64,000 nucleotides of DNA from Saccharolobus shibatae B12 (GCF_019175345.1 NZ_CP077717.1:620001-684000); one strand, 5' to 3'; shown: positions 52,066 through 62,204, counted from the first letter of the stretch. Notes: generated by a model not told the origin, from the letters alone. Program-made: numbers and translations.

Positions 52066-52701
52066 TCATATCTTTATTATGGCGTAATTTATCCCCAAAT
52101 ATGCTAGAAAGAACAATGGTAATATAACGTCTGGTATATCGAAGACGACCTCACTTATCCATAAGGTACCTAGGCTAAAGAGTAACGCTGAAAGAACAAA
52201 CTTCAAATGAGGTAATCTAATTCTAGCCACTTGCGATTTTAGTATTGCTGTTAGAACCACTACTAAAAATGAAGCTAGTATAGCGCCCATTAATGCTGAC
52301 GAGTAGCTTTGAGGTATAAGGGCTAATATAACTAGTGCTGCCTCAAATCCTTCAATTGCAGAAACTGTAAACACCACTGACAACCCTTCTTCTTTCTCTT
52401 CTCCTTTCTTTCTAATTCCTTTGAATGATCTCCTAGCACTCCTTATTAATCTATAACCGAAGTAGAATAGAATTACCGCAGAGGCTAAAAGTACGTAATT
52501 TAATGGAACCAAGTATATTAACCTACCCACAGTGAAGGTTGGTATTAGGACAACTGCAACGCCTAATACTGCATAAATGAATGGCAAATTGTTTTTGTAA
52601 ATATTATGATATATTGCAGCTATTGCTCCAGCTTCAGTTAGTTCAAGAAGGGATATTCCTAATGCAGCAAGGAAAACACTTACATCCATAGTTTGAATCA
52701 C
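52066..52701 (-). CDS. Membrane protein with two E-x-x-E repeats (COG4280-like)
   Basis: A 211-residue protein with about seven helices in two similar halves. The first holds [18 protein letters not shown], the second [18 protein letters not shown], so each half has an acidic E-x(2-3)-E-A motif in a helix. A charged loop ([10 protein letters not shown]) joins them. This two-fold acidic arrangement is seen in cation transporters (FTR1, GDT1) and I place it near COG4280. It probably moves a metal or proton, by inference only. Confidence 0.7.
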   Translation of the reverse strand: MIQTMDVSVFLAALGISLLELTEAGAIAAIYHNIYKNNLPFIYAVLGVAVVLIPTFTVGRLIYLVPLNYVLLASAVILFYFGYRLIRSARRSFKGIRKKGEEKEEGLSVVFTVSAIEGFEAALVILALIPQSYSSALMGAILASFLVVVLTAILKSQVARIRLPHLKFVLSALLFSLGTLWISEVVFDIPDVILPLFFLAYLGINYAIIKI

Positions 52702-52743
52702 GAGGGTAAGTTTATAAAATTATTATTTAACCTTTTACATAAA

Positions 52744-53055
52744 AAGGTTAAGGGGCAGAAAGCCTTGCCAGCGGGGATGGATAGCCCCTTATAATGTTTA
52801 AATACTCCTTTGTAGATATATCCATTAATGATATTAACGACGCTTCTCCCCAGCTCGATTGAGGGTTTAATGGGACTGCGGGAGGGGCATCTATTATCCC
52901 TCTTTCTTATTTCACGGGATCCAGACACTGTGAATGATGGGTCCCCCACTTTCCAAATGGGAGTGGATCTCTGATCCACTCGACTGCCCACCAAATGAGA
53001 GATGCAAACCCGAATCAATGGTGGGAACGATGAACCACTCTGAAGGGGGAACCTT
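52744..53055 (+). ncRNA. Structured non-coding RNA of about 310 nt; possibly RNase P RNA
   Basis: A GC-richer block without a plausible gene. It has many perfect helices: AAGGGGC/GCCCCTT (about 52749-52791), GAGGG/CCCTC, a nine-pair stem GAGTGGATC-TCT-GATCCACTC and CCCACC/GGTGGG. The ends can pair (AAGGTT 52744-52749, AACCTT 53050-53055). TTATTTAA lies about 25 bases upstream as a TATA box. The 3' region (GCAAACCCGAATCAATGG, then GATGAACCACTCTGAAGGGG) resembles conserved parts of RNase P RNA, but the first conserved region is not clear, and the signal recognition particle RNA motifs are absent. Strand and identity are not certain. Confidence 0.5.
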
Positions 53056-53061
53056 ACTCTC

Positions 53062-54303
53062 TCAGGACGTGGAGGAAGTCAGCTTTTCCCACTTGCCTTT
53101 GAATAAAACGTATTTGCCCTCCTTAGCTATCACCTTTCCTTTCCTTATCACAAATCTAGGAGGCGACATGAAACGAATTAAATCTATGACGTCATCAGCA
53201 TCAGTTACTAGCAAGTCTGCCTCATTCCCAATTTTAATCCCATAATTTTTAACTCTCCATGCCTTAGCCCCGTTAAAAGTTATCAAATTAATTGAGGAAA
53301 TTAACTCTTCAAAACCCATCATTTGATCCAAATGAATAGCCATAAAGAGAACTTGCAACATATTTCCTATTCCTAAAGGATACCAAGGATCCATTATGCA
53401 ATCGTGACCCAATGCCACATTAACATTGGCGTTTAGCATTTCCTTTATGGGAGCCATTCCTCTCCTTTTAGGATATCCGTCAAATCTACCTTGAAGAACG
53501 ACATTTATCAAAGGATTTGGTATAACAGTTATTCCGGCTTTAGCTACATATGGCAATATCCTAAACCTGTATGCTGAATCCCAACTGTGCATTGCAGTAA
53601 CGTGACCAGCGGTAACTCTCCCTTCCCATTTGTTCTCGATGGTTTCCTTTACTAAAACTTCCAAATACCTTGAATTGGGATCGTCAGTCTCATCAACATG
53701 CCCGTCAACATCCTTATTGTAATCCTTAGCTAATTCAAATGCGAATTTAATTGACCTAAACCCATCCTCTCTACTAATCTCATTATGAGGAATTAATCCA
53801 ACATTATCTACACCATTTTCTAACGCTTTTCTAAGAAGTTCGTCATTGCCCTTCTCTGTAAATATGCCATCTTGAGGGAATGCAGTAATCTGAATATCTA
53901 CAATATCCTTACTTTCCTCCTTAACCCTATTAATTGCCCTCAATAGTTTGAAGGATCTTTCAGTAATATCAACGTGTGTCCTTATCCAAAGAGTACCGTA
54001 TGCTACGAATAGCTTTACTGCAGTTAATGCATTTCTAATTACTTCATCTTCGCTTATCTTATTCCTCATATCTTGCCATATCCTTATTCCTTCCCATAGT
54101 GTTCCACTCCTATTCACAGCTTTGGTAAAAGCGCTGTCCAAATGGAAGTGCATGTTAAAGTATGGTGGGATTACTAATTTCTTTTCAGCGTCTATTAATT
54201 CGTCATTACCTCTGCATTCACCTAGGCAAGATATCCTCTCATCTTCTATTCCAATATCTACAATCCTTCCGTCTAATAGTCTCGCATTCCTTATCGTAAT
54301 CAT
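53062..54303 (-). CDS. Cytosine-deaminase-like amidohydrolase
   Basis: A 413-residue metal-dependent hydrolase of the amidohydrolase superfamily. NMHFHLDSAF is the first metal site (H-x-H), then IRTHVDIT, GHVDETDDPN, GHVTAMHSWDSA and LGHDCIMDPWYPLG with the active-site Asp. This is the CodA/cytosine-deaminase pattern. It should remove an amino group from a pyrimidine or related ring (substrate unproven). The N-terminal beta part (ITIRNARLLDGRIVDIGIE) and the C-terminal ADLLVTDADDV are complete, so the gene is intact. Confidence 0.85.
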   Translation of the reverse strand: MITIRNARLLDGRIVDIGIEDERISCLGECRGNDELIDAEKKLVIPPYFNMHFHLDSAFTKAVNRSGTLWEGIRIWQDMRNKISEDEVIRNALTAVKLFVAYGTLWIRTHVDITERSFKLLRAINRVKEESKDIVDIQITAFPQDGIFTEKGNDELLRKALENGVDNVGLIPHNEISREDGFRSIKFAFELAKDYNKDVDGHVDETDDPNSRYLEVLVKETIENKWEGRVTAGHVTAMHSWDSAYRFRILPYVAKAGITVIPNPLINVVLQGRFDGYPKRRGMAPIKEMLNANVNVALGHDCIMDPWYPLGIGNMLQVLFMAIHLDQMMGFEELISSINLITFNGAKAWRVKNYGIKIGNEADLLVTDADDVIDLIRFMSPPRFVIRKGKVIAKEGKYVLFKGKWEKLTSSTS

Positions 54304-54330
54304 TTCGGTAAAATGTTAAATCAAGACTTT

Positions 54331-55260
54331 TTATCTATTATTGTTGCCACTACTAGATGCGGTCTTAGTTTGAAGTTCTCTAACTGTCCTCATAACAACT
54401 TTCAATATTTCGCTTCTTGAGGGTTCTTCGTATATGGTTTTACATATCGTATCGATTGCTAATATGTATGTATTTAATGTAGTTTCTAGAACTTTAATTG
54501 AAGGTTCTTCTATTACGAAATCTAATTTTTTTATCTTTTCCTTAAGGACGTTTGTTAGAACATCAGGATCTATATCCTTGGAAACTTCATACTTAGTTCT
54601 AACCTTCCTTCTTTCCTCTCTGTTATGAAGGAAGATTGCAGCTTGAATCATTATACTATTTGGTATTTTTACTGGAACCTGATCATCAGTAAATATTGTA
54701 GTATAAAGCAAGGATATGTCCGTGACTGTACCAGTATATCCTGGGATCAAGAAATCATTGGAGAAGAACTTTGGAGGATAAGTCGGGGCTATTAGACCAT
54801 ACTGCCACGTTGATATTGTCACTCTATCTCCTACCTTATACGGTCTAGAAATTACTAGCATTATCCCACCGAATATGTTACTAAGCACATCTTGTGAAGC
54901 TAAGCCTAAAACCAATCCAGCGAAACCGCCTGCTGCTAATGCTGCCCCTAAACTCACTCTCACTAATACAAAGAATCCTACCAAGGCTATGATATACCCA
55001 ATAAGTCTAACTACAAACGAAACACTACTAGCATTATCGTACCCTATCACATTTCCTAACCTATTCCTTATGAGAGATCCTATGAAGTATGAAACGATAA
55101 CTGATACTATAAACCAAATTCCAGCATAAATATAGAGTAGATAATCACCTGGAATTATTTTAAATACGCTGGATAATACGAAAATTCCTCCACCAATCGC
55201 TATTCCGGCTAATATCACAGTTAAGATAATTGCTATCACTTTTCTCTCGTTTAAAGCCAT
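54331..55260 (-). CDS. MscS-family mechanosensitive channel, larger relative
   Basis: A 309-residue protein with four helices, then a GAALAAGGFAGLVLGLASQDVLSNIFGGIMLVISRPYKVGDRVTI pore region and a cytoplasmic beta domain with TGTVTDISLLYTTIFTDDQVPVKIPNSIM. This is the standard MscS core with full C-terminal part, unlike the shorter one at 40840. It is followed by the deaminase in the same direction with 27 bases between. Confidence 0.9.
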   Translation of the reverse strand: MALNERKVIAIILTVILAGIAIGGGIFVLSSVFKIIPGDYLLYIYAGIWFIVSVIVSYFIGSLIRNRLGNVIGYDNASSVSFVVRLIGYIIALVGFFVLVRVSLGAALAAGGFAGLVLGLASQDVLSNIFGGIMLVISRPYKVGDRVTISTWQYGLIAPTYPPKFFSNDFLIPGYTGTVTDISLLYTTIFTDDQVPVKIPNSIMIQAAIFLHNREERRKVRTKYEVSKDIDPDVLTNVLKEKIKKLDFVIEEPSIKVLETTLNTYILAIDTICKTIYEEPSRSEILKVVMRTVRELQTKTASSSGNNNR

Positions 55261-55371
55261 AGTATTACCTTTTGAGTAGTCGTTTATATCACTTATGTCT
55301 AGTAATAAGAAAAATCAGCATTCCCTATAATGTTAACTAATCCTTATTATCCTTAAATACTATTTCACTAC

Positions 55372-55515
55372 ATGGGTTACAGATCTCGTCTTTACCATGT
55401 TAGGTTACCGATAATCTACAAGGCTTACTACTTCTATCTTAAAAGTAGGAAGTATTTATTGTCTAGAAAATATGCCCTAAATTACGCTAGGAAGAGGAGA
55501 AAGCTAATATTCTAG
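55372..55515 (+). CDS. Small very basic protein (47 aa)
   Basis: A 47-residue frame, MGYRSRLYHVRLPIIYKAYY, then repeats of SRKY and ARKRRK to the end. Over a third of the residues are Arg, Lys or Tyr. CCTTAAATA 20 bases upstream is a TATA box and the transcript would start at the ATG. Such a basic peptide could bind nucleic acid. It is followed after 18 bases by the membrane-protein gene. Confidence 0.5.
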   Translation: MGYRSRLYHVRLPIIYKAYYFYLKSRKYLLSRKYALNYARKRRKLIF

Positions 55516-55533
55516 GATAACTAGTAGAGTCTA

Positions 55534-56130
55534 ATGATATTTAGATATTCTAACGGTACAATAAGCTCAGAAGATCTAACGTTGTGTACTGTTAAGGTTG
55601 AGGGTAATGTAATAAGAGTTGAGGGTAGTTATAATTTACTGCTAAAACGCAAAGGGTTTAATACTTATGAGATTTATCAATACAATTCTAAGATCGGTGA
55701 AATTAAAAACTTTAATCTACAATATAGTATGTTCAATTTCATTGTAAGCAGACCACAGTTGGTTGCATTCACGAGAGGGTATGAGAATAGCGTAAAAATC
55801 TTTACCACTAGTAACACTGAGGTGGGTGAAATAAGGAGAATTCAAGACGGTTTAGAGGGATATCTTAATGATACATACGATCCATATATTATCATAGTCT
55901 ACTTAGTATTACTCTCAAGTTTCTCTAATGCAATGCCATATCCTAGATACAGAACTTCTAGGGTTTCGAAATATAGGGGATTAATTTATTTCATTCCATT
56001 ATTATTAATACTAGTTTATCTAATACCTCTACCTTATTATATAGATCTTGCCATCTATATAGCGTTGTTAATAGTATTCTACTACTTTCTGGTAATAAGA
56101 CGAGTAAATACCCTACCAAGTCATGTCTGA
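55534..56130 (+). CDS. Hypothetical protein with C-terminal membrane helices
   Basis: A 198-residue protein. The first 120 residues form a strand-rich soluble domain, of the kind seen in tubby-like or LURP-like folds, but this is uncertain. YIIIVYLVLLSSFSNAMPY and two further hydrophobic helices (GLIYFIPLLLILVYLIPL, YYIDLAIYIALLIVFYYFLV) end the protein. No family is recognised. Confidence 0.6.
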   Translation: MIFRYSNGTISSEDLTLCTVKVEGNVIRVEGSYNLLLKRKGFNTYEIYQYNSKIGEIKNFNLQYSMFNFIVSRPQLVAFTRGYENSVKIFTTSNTEVGEIRRIQDGLEGYLNDTYDPYIIIVYLVLLSSFSNAMPYPRYRTSRVSKYRGLIYFIPLLLILVYLIPLPYYIDLAIYIALLIVFYYFLVIRRVNTLPSHV

Positions 56131-56159
56131 TTTCATCCTTGTCATAAATGGCGAGGCTT

Positions 56160-57518
56160 TCAGTCGTAAAGCTCTTCTAGGGAATCAATACTCTTCCACC
56201 CTTCATCCTTAATTTCCTTAAATGCAGTGTTCACTTGTATGGAGTGCATCTTAACGTTATCAATAATATCAATAGTTTTTAAGTATTCGGTAAATATTTG
56301 GAGGTTTAATAAAGTCTCGGATAGATCGGATTTCTTGAAAACCTTTCCCAGAATACCCTTAGCCTTCCCCTTGTATACTTGAGGTTCCACTACCAATGTG
56401 TTTCCCGTATTTGTTTTAGCTATAAGGAATGGTACGATTAAAGTAGTATCCTCAGCTAGATCCAGCTTAGTATTATAGAACGATTCTATATACTTAATGA
56501 AGTTCTCAATATCTTCTTTAACCTTATTAGCCTTATTCTTGAAGTCGTTAGTAAGACTATCCAAATCCCTAATCGATTTATTTATATTCTCGATCTCAGA
56601 ATTCTTATTGGAATATAAGGAGTCAAGTTCCTTTCTTAAATTTTTAACCCCTTCCAAATATTTCCCAGCAATTGAATCCCTTACTTGTCTTAGTTCATTT
56701 AACAGACTTTCAAATTCGTTCTTAGAGTTTTCAAATTCGTCCCTTCCTACAATTCCCCCTTCGTACTTTAAACTTGTAATAACATGCCTAGTTGTCGTAT
56801 CAGCAAGTCTTGAGACCCGGGAGTTAATCTCATTATTTATTTTATTATATATCTCACTGTAGACTTTCTGAATCTCGTTATCAATCTCCTTTTTCTTGTT
56901 TTCAATTAATTCATTATATTTTTTATTAATCTCATCTAGTTTACTGGCATAATCCTTTTTTATTCTTAGTCTAGCATCATCAACTTCTTTTAATAGGTTT
57001 TCCAACGACGTTATTGTAGATAAAGCCTCAGCCTTTAGATTAATCAAAGTATCGTTAATTACCTTCACGTCATGGTCGCTGATTTTAGAATCTAGCAGAA
57101 ATAACTGATAATTTACGTTTAAGGTGTTCTTTGCGACTCTAAGTAATTTGTCAATCTCAACATTTAATAAACCTACTAGCGTTATCTCACTGGAGCTTAC
57201 TCGCTCTAAATTTATCTTCTTCAAATTGGAGACAAATGTTGTATAATCGTTTATTGAAGAAAATTGTGAAGCCATATCATTGAATGGAGGGTAGAGATAC
57301 TTTAGTATTCTTGAGGAAGTTCTTAAAGTCTGATCTAAAACTAAAAACCCTTGGTCAGTCTTTTTTATTAGTAAGGGCCATCCTATTATTGACGCTCTTA
57401 CTATTTTCTCCTTTCTTTCTAAATCCAAATTCAATAAGGAGATTGCAATTTGTTTATGAAAATTTATCTCATTATAATTTTGATCTACAGCTAAGGGAAC
57501 AAAATACGTTTGCATCAA
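56160..57518 (-). CDS. Coiled-coil protein with flanking globular domains
   Basis: A 452-residue protein. Residues about 150-330 are heptad coiled coil rich in Lys, Glu, Asn and Asp (KLDEINKKYNELIENKKKE and ELRQVRDSIAGKYLEG). A folded N-terminal domain (YFVPLAVDQNYNEINFHKQI) and a C-terminal one (TTLIVPFLIAKTNTGNTLVV) carry similar strand patterns. No ATPase motif is present, so it is not an SMC protein. It may be a structural or secretion-related protein. The function is unknown. Confidence 0.65.
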   Translation of the reverse strand: MMQTYFVPLAVDQNYNEINFHKQIAISLLNLDLERKEKIVRASIIGWPLLIKKTDQGFLVLDQTLRTSSRILKYLYPPFNDMASQFSSINDYTTFVSNLKKINLERVSSSEITLVGLLNVEIDKLLRVAKNTLNVNYQLFLLDSKISDHDVKVINDTLINLKAEALSTITSLENLLKEVDDARLRIKKDYASKLDEINKKYNELIENKKKEIDNEIQKVYSEIYNKINNEINSRVSRLADTTTRHVITSLKYEGGIVGRDEFENSKNEFESLLNELRQVRDSIAGKYLEGVKNLRKELDSLYSNKNSEIENINKSIRDLDSLTNDFKNKANKVKEDIENFIKYIESFYNTKLDLAEDTTLIVPFLIAKTNTGNTLVVEPQVYKGKAKGILGKVFKKSDLSETLLNLQIFTEYLKTIDIIDNVKMHSIQVNTAFKEIKDEGWKSIDSLEELYD

Positions 57519-57545
57519 TAATATTAAAAAGAGAAAGATAAAAAG

Positions 57546-58523
57546 TTAGAGCCTGAAGCTAACCTTCTTCTTTTCAGCTTTCCAATCTACGTTAACTGGT
57601 GGGAGACCCTTCTTACTTCTAATATAATTATAGGCTGATAATGCAGCCTTAACTCCCTCTGCAGCAGCTACAACGGCTTGCTTATACGGCGTTTGAGTAA
57701 CGTCCCCAGCTGCAAATACTCCCTCTCTACTTGTTCTTCCTAATTCATCGACAACTATCTCGCCTTTTTCATTTAACTCAACAAAGCCTTTTAGGAACTC
57801 AGTTTTCAGAACATAACCCATTTCAATTATAACACCATTGACCCCCAACGACATTGTCTCATATCCCTTCTTTATCACAATCTCCTCAACCTTACTGTTC
57901 CCTCTTATTTCTAAAACTTTTGAGGACGTAAATATTTTAACGTTAGGTTTATTCAACACGTTCTTCACGATCTCCTCCTCACCCGCCAGATAAGACGATG
58001 AGGTAATATAATATGCTGGATTTGCGTAATTAGACAATAACTCTATAGCTTCTATCCCGGGCTCGCCTTCGCCTACTACAGCTGCTGGCTTACCCTTGAA
58101 GAATGCAGCATCACATATTGCACAATATGATACTCCTTTTCCTTTAAACTCTTGCTCTCCAGGGACGTTAATTTCCCTAGGCGTTTTACCAAACGCTAAA
58201 ATTATAGCTCTTCCAGCGTATTCACCTTTAATTCCCTTTATTATGAATACGTCAGACTCTTGCACTATCTCCTTAACCTCTTCTCCATAAATGAATTCCG
58301 CGCCGAACTTCTTAGCTTGTTTCTCAATCTTTTGTGCCAGACTTAATCCTCCAGTTGACTCTACTCCGGGATAGTTCTCTATTAAATCTGTTAACGTTAA
58401 TTGCCCACCTAGATCTTTTGATAGTACTAACGTTGATAGTTTTTGTCTAGAAGAGTATAGTGCAGCACTTAATCCAGCAATTCCTGCCCCAACTATTATT
58501 GTATCAAATGTCTTTAACGGCAT
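57546..58523 (-). CDS. trxB: Thioredoxin reductase
   Basis: A 325-residue flavoprotein: [17 protein letters not shown] (FAD), [11 protein letters not shown] with the redox-active C-x-x-[16 protein letters not shown] as the nucleotide-binding motif (changed from GxGxxA, Glu in place of Gly), and [23 protein letters not shown] near the end. The altered second motif suggests weak or different NAD(P)H preference, as some archaeal relatives show. It reduces thioredoxin or a protein disulfide oxidoreductase. Confidence 0.85.
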   Translation of the reverse strand: MPLKTFDTIIVGAGIAGLSAALYSSRQKLSTLVLSKDLGGQLTLTDLIENYPGVESTGGLSLAQKIEKQAKKFGAEFIYGEEVKEIVQESDVFIIKGIKGEYAGRAIILAFGKTPREINVPGEQEFKGKGVSYCAICDAAFFKGKPAAVVGEGEPGIEAIELLSNYANPAYYITSSSYLAGEEEIVKNVLNKPNVKIFTSSKVLEIRGNSKVEEIVIKKGYETMSLGVNGVIIEMGYVLKTEFLKGFVELNEKGEIVVDELGRTSREGVFAAGDVTQTPYKQAVVAAAEGVKAALSAYNYIRSKKGLPPVNVDWKAEKKKVSFRL

Positions 58524-58606
58524 TCTATATCTCTTTTATACTTTATATAATAAAAAGTTATCTTTCGATAGTCTGTAAAAAAGTTAAGTATTAATAAAAA
58601 ATGTTC

Positions 58607-60490
58607 TTAGTGTTTAAACCTCTCCTTCATCCATTGCCTTACATCGTAGAAATAAATGTTATCATATGGACAAGCATCAACACATTCACCTATTCCAACG
58701 CACTTAAATGACTTAAACTCCCCTTTCTTTATAAACCATCCCCTCATATCTGTAATTCCAACTGGACAAGCAAAGGCACAATCCACTGTTTTGCAGTTAA
58801 CGCATAACATCGGATCCTTTATCTTCAATCTAAATAAGCCTATACTACTAACAGCTTGATTAAATACTCCCCAATAACAATATCCAGTGGTAACGCACGC
58901 GAATGTACCTAGGAATGGTATAGAAATGAATAAGAGATACCAAATTACATCAAACCAAACAAAATATATTAGAAACGTAATATCAGTGCCAAACAGTGTA
59001 AAACTAATTACGCCTAATGAATTAAGATATGATACGACTGCAGCTATTAGTACTAATATTGAAACGCTAAGCGTTATCGCTTTAACCCAATTCGGTCTTC
59101 TGGACGTCATCAACTTCCTCCCTACTTTTGAAGTTCTATTGTATACTTTAAGTGAATCATAAAAAGTACCTTGATACATTAAGGGTGCAGTACAACTTAC
59201 AGAACACAAATTTCTCGAGCCGAATAAGAAAGAGAGAATTGCGTAAACCACATAAGTTCCTATAAGACCTAAGAGTACGGAATTTGAAAATCCTCCTAGC
59301 GTTCCTATCCCCATTGACCACATATAGGGTATGTAGGGTAGACGATCTGAAAGTGGGCTAAACATTGGGATGTAAATAGTGTATAACGCATAAGCTAGGA
59401 TCATTAAACTCATCCTAACCCTTACTTCCTTAACTCTCATTTCTAACATTTTCTTAAACGCTAAGAATCCCATCTCTATTCCCATCATTATTAAAAACCA
59501 CATGGAACCCAGAATTGATCCAACTATGTCTATTAAATCCCACAACGCGTTTATCAGATTTGTCAAGAGTTGCCACGGTAGTGTTAGGCTATTTATAAAT
59601 CCAGAAATTCCGGGCGAAAAAATTCCTTCAACGAAATCCAATACCCCTCCCATAAAGAATTCCATAATGAATGTGAGGAAGATTATTGTGAACGCCAATA
59701 AAGGATTTCTAGTGTAATTCCCTTTTCTCGGGTTTGGTCCAGCCAATGCCCTATAAACGAACCACGTCATTCCTATTATCATGGATATGTCGAAAACTAT
59801 TAAGGTGCCATAAAGGAAGAATAGGAACTCCCCTATCATCATCAATGTGAAAATAGATGTTAATTCGATTGTTGTAAAGGTTTCTTGTGAAGCCCTTAAT
59901 CTCTGCTTATACAGAGAATCGTAAATTAGTATCGTATCCCCAATCATTATGATGGCAGAGAGCCATATTGGTAAATTTATTGAAGGAAATATTTGTGGAA
60001 ACCAAGGCATTAAGAGTAATAAACCAATTAGATAGTTCCTCAATGTTTTATCAATATTTTTAAAGGAGAGGATTAGTGTAAACGCCATTTCCACCATCAT
60101 TACACTCACGAAGTATATGTTCCCAATAGACGTATCTATGTTAGCTGGAATTGAGGTTTCCAAAGTGTAAATTAACGCTCCCATTGCTATTTCAGAAATT
60201 ACCATAAGTAACGCAAATAAGCTATATACAAATCGTCTCATTTTAACTTCCTTCACGTTAAGTAATGGATATAATCCGAAAATCATATATGCGGAGTTAG
60301 TCATCAAAAAGTAGAACGGATTATTGCTAATTAGATAAAGATAACCTCCTATATTCATTGTTAGCATCATTCCTTCAACGTATAGTGCCAATAACACTCT
60401 CCTTGTTGATCTCCACCTTTCCACTTCGTAAATTACGTAAAACATGGCCAGAAGCATAGTAATAGTAATTATTATTGGAAGCAAGATCAT
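58607..60490 (-). CDS. Polytopic membrane protein with C-terminal ferredoxin domain
   Basis: A 627-residue protein with about 13-14 hydrophobic helices in its first 540 residues, followed by a cytoplasmic two-cluster ferredoxin domain (CVNCKTVDCAFACP, then CVGIGECVDACPY). A loop CSVSCTAPLMYQGTFYDS with two cysteines lies in the middle. It resembles NapH-type or other quinone-linked Fe-S membrane proteins. It may pass electrons from ferredoxin or Etf to quinone. The neighbours (Etf genes, divergent) support this, but it is not one of the standard families. Confidence 0.65.
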   Translation of the reverse strand: MILLPIIITITMLLAMFYVIYEVERWRSTRRVLLALYVEGMMLTMNIGGYLYLISNNPFYFLMTNSAYMIFGLYPLLNVKEVKMRRFVYSLFALLMVISEIAMGALIYTLETSIPANIDTSIGNIYFVSVMMVEMAFTLILSFKNIDKTLRNYLIGLLLLMPWFPQIFPSINLPIWLSAIIMIGDTILIYDSLYKQRLRASQETFTTIELTSIFTLMMIGEFLFFLYGTLIVFDISMIIGMTWFVYRALAGPNPRKGNYTRNPLLAFTIIFLTFIMEFFMGGVLDFVEGIFSPGISGFINSLTLPWQLLTNLINALWDLIDIVGSILGSMWFLIMMGIEMGFLAFKKMLEMRVKEVRVRMSLMILAYALYTIYIPMFSPLSDRLPYIPYMWSMGIGTLGGFSNSVLLGLIGTYVVYAILSFLFGSRNLCSVSCTAPLMYQGTFYDSLKVYNRTSKVGRKLMTSRRPNWVKAITLSVSILVLIAAVVSYLNSLGVISFTLFGTDITFLIYFVWFDVIWYLLFISIPFLGTFACVTTGYCYWGVFNQAVSSIGLFRLKIKDPMLCVNCKTVDCAFACPVGITDMRGWFIKKGEFKSFKCVGIGECVDACPYDNIYFYDVRQWMKERFKH

Positions 60491-60586
60491 AATCTCGCTT
60501 AATATTTCTTTTTAACACTAAAAAGTTTTGCTTAAAATATTAGAAATTGTGACTAGTTTTATAAATAGTCAATCCGAGAATAAAAT

Positions 60587-61315
60587 ATGAATATTGTTGT
60601 TGGTTTTAAGATAGTTCCAGATGATCAAATGGTTAAGGTTGTGGGGGACAAACTAAATACTGATGCCCCATTGAAGGTAAGTACTTATGATAAGAACGCT
60701 ATTGAAGAAGCCATAAGGTTAAAGGAGAAGTTTGGAGGTAAGGTTACGGGTATTACAGTAGGTAGTAACGATAGGAAAAGCATTAGGGAAGCCTTAGCTA
60801 TGGGAGTTGATGAAGTAATAGCTATCTTAGTTAAAGATCCAGACGTTTATGTTACTGCTATGGCGATAGCTGAAAATGTGAAAATGCTAAATCCAGATAT
60901 AATATTATTTTCGGAAATGACAACTGATAGTGGAACTTCAGCCTTACCCGCTTACGTTTCTGAACTTCTTGGCCTGCCTTACATTTCTAACGTAAAATCA
61001 CTTAAGATCGAGGGAAATAAGGTTACAGCGGATAGGGGAATGGTAAGCTATATTGAGACTGTTGAATCAAGTTTACCTTTAGTTGTGAGTGTTGGTGGTG
61101 AAATAAATACTCCTAGAATCCCTAGCGTTAAGCAAATAATGGAATCCTCTAAGAAGCCAGTTAAGGAAGTCAAATTTGATGCACAATCTAAGGTTAGAAT
61201 AAGGGAAATTAAACCAATGATCGTGAATCGAAAGAGAATAGTTATTGAGGAAAGTGATATAAATAAGGCTGTTGATAAATTAATTGAATACTTAAAGTCT
61301 GATGGGGTGATCTAA
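60587..61315 (+). CDS. etfB: Electron transfer flavoprotein, beta subunit
   Basis: A 242-residue protein with the EtfB pattern: NIVVGFKIVPD, YDKNAIEEAIRLKEKFGG, ALAMGVDEVIAIL and SGTSALPAYVSELLGLPYISNV. It binds AMP and with EtfA forms the carrier that takes electrons from acyl-CoA dehydrogenase. The TATA-rich leader is short. The stop overlaps the region before EtfA by a few bases, so they are co-translated. Confidence 0.95.
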   Translation: MNIVVGFKIVPDDQMVKVVGDKLNTDAPLKVSTYDKNAIEEAIRLKEKFGGKVTGITVGSNDRKSIREALAMGVDEVIAILVKDPDVYVTAMAIAENVKMLNPDIILFSEMTTDSGTSALPAYVSELLGLPYISNVKSLKIEGNKVTADRGMVSYIETVESSLPLVVSVGGEINTPRIPSVKQIMESSKKPVKEVKFDAQSKVRIREIKPMIVNRKRIVIEESDINKAVDKLIEYLKSDGVI

Positions 61316-61316
61316 T

Positions 61317-62180
61317 ATGAAAGCTGTAGTGTTCTCTGAAAGTCCGGTATTCTTAAAAATGGCAGCAGCTGTGGCTCAAAGTTTCGGAGGAGATGTAATA
61401 GGAATATCCGACAGTGAGAACGTTAAGTTCGTAAATAAACTATACATTATTGATAAAATGGATGAGGATGGGATTGTAGATTTAATATCTTCACTCTCTC
61501 CAGATGTGATACTAACTGGAAATGTGAGAAGGGATAGGGCAATAGCTGGAAGAGTAGCGGGGAAGTTAAAGTTACCTATAGTTACTGATGTAGTCTCGCT
61601 AAAGGTTGAAGATAAGAAGGTTACGTTAAATAGGGTAGCCTATAGTGGAATGGGGTTAGTTACTCTAGAGAGCGAGTTACCGATTGTTATGACTATTGCA
61701 AATACGCAATTACAACCCAAGGAACTTCAACCAACTGTAGAGAAGGTTCAATTGAAAGAGGGCAGGGTTAAAATCGTCGGTAGGAAATCAACTTCCTCTG
61801 GAGTTAATTTAGCTACTGCAGATATTGTAATTGGTGTGGGAAGGGGTATTGGATCTAAGGAAAACGTAAAATACGCTGAAGAATTGGCAAAGGCGTTAGG
61901 TGGAGCGGTTGGTGGGAGTAGACCAGTAGCTGCTGAGCTCAATTGGGTTCCAGAAGATAGACAAATAGGTTTATCCGGTTTAAGAATTAGACCCAAATTG
62001 TATATAGCCCTAGGAATATCTGGTCAACCCCAACATATAGCTGGTATAAGGGATTCCAAAATTATAGTTGCTGTTAATACTGATAAGAATGCTCCAATAC
62101 TTGAAAACGCGGATTACTTGGTTGTAGGCAACGCAATCGATTTCTGTAAAGTTATGTTGAGTAAGCTAGGGAAAAAATAA
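61317..62180 (+). CDS. etfA: Electron transfer flavoprotein, alpha subunit
   Basis: A 287-residue protein. The C-terminal FAD domain is typical: GGAVGGSRPVAAELNWVP, then LYIALGISGQPQHIAGIRDSK and VAVNTDKNAPIL (the EtfA signature). It joins EtfB to carry two electrons or one from acyl-CoA dehydrogenase to FixCX. It is one base after the EtfB stop, and the acyl-CoA dehydrogenase follows after 24 bases. Confidence 0.95.
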   Translation: MKAVVFSESPVFLKMAAAVAQSFGGDVIGISDSENVKFVNKLYIIDKMDEDGIVDLISSLSPDVILTGNVRRDRAIAGRVAGKLKLPIVTDVVSLKVEDKKVTLNRVAYSGMGLVTLESELPIVMTIANTQLQPKELQPTVEKVQLKEGRVKIVGRKSTSSGVNLATADIVIGVGRGIGSKENVKYAEELAKALGGAVGGSRPVAAELNWVPEDRQIGLSGLRIRPKLYIALGISGQPQHIAGIRDSKIIVAVNTDKNAPILENADYLVVGNAIDFCKVMLSKLGKK

Positions 62181-62204
62181 TAATGATAAAAACGATTTTA
62201 TTTT

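Noticed and set aside
52698-53018. A 106-codon minus-strand frame over the structured RNA block
   Set aside because: The amino-acid pattern is random, without folds, and it covers strong stem-loops. The DNA is better explained as RNA gene.
52744-53055. Signal recognition particle (7S) RNA
   Set aside because: The GGAA-tetraloop helix 8 motif and the usual GC-rich crenarchaeal helices are not found on either strand.
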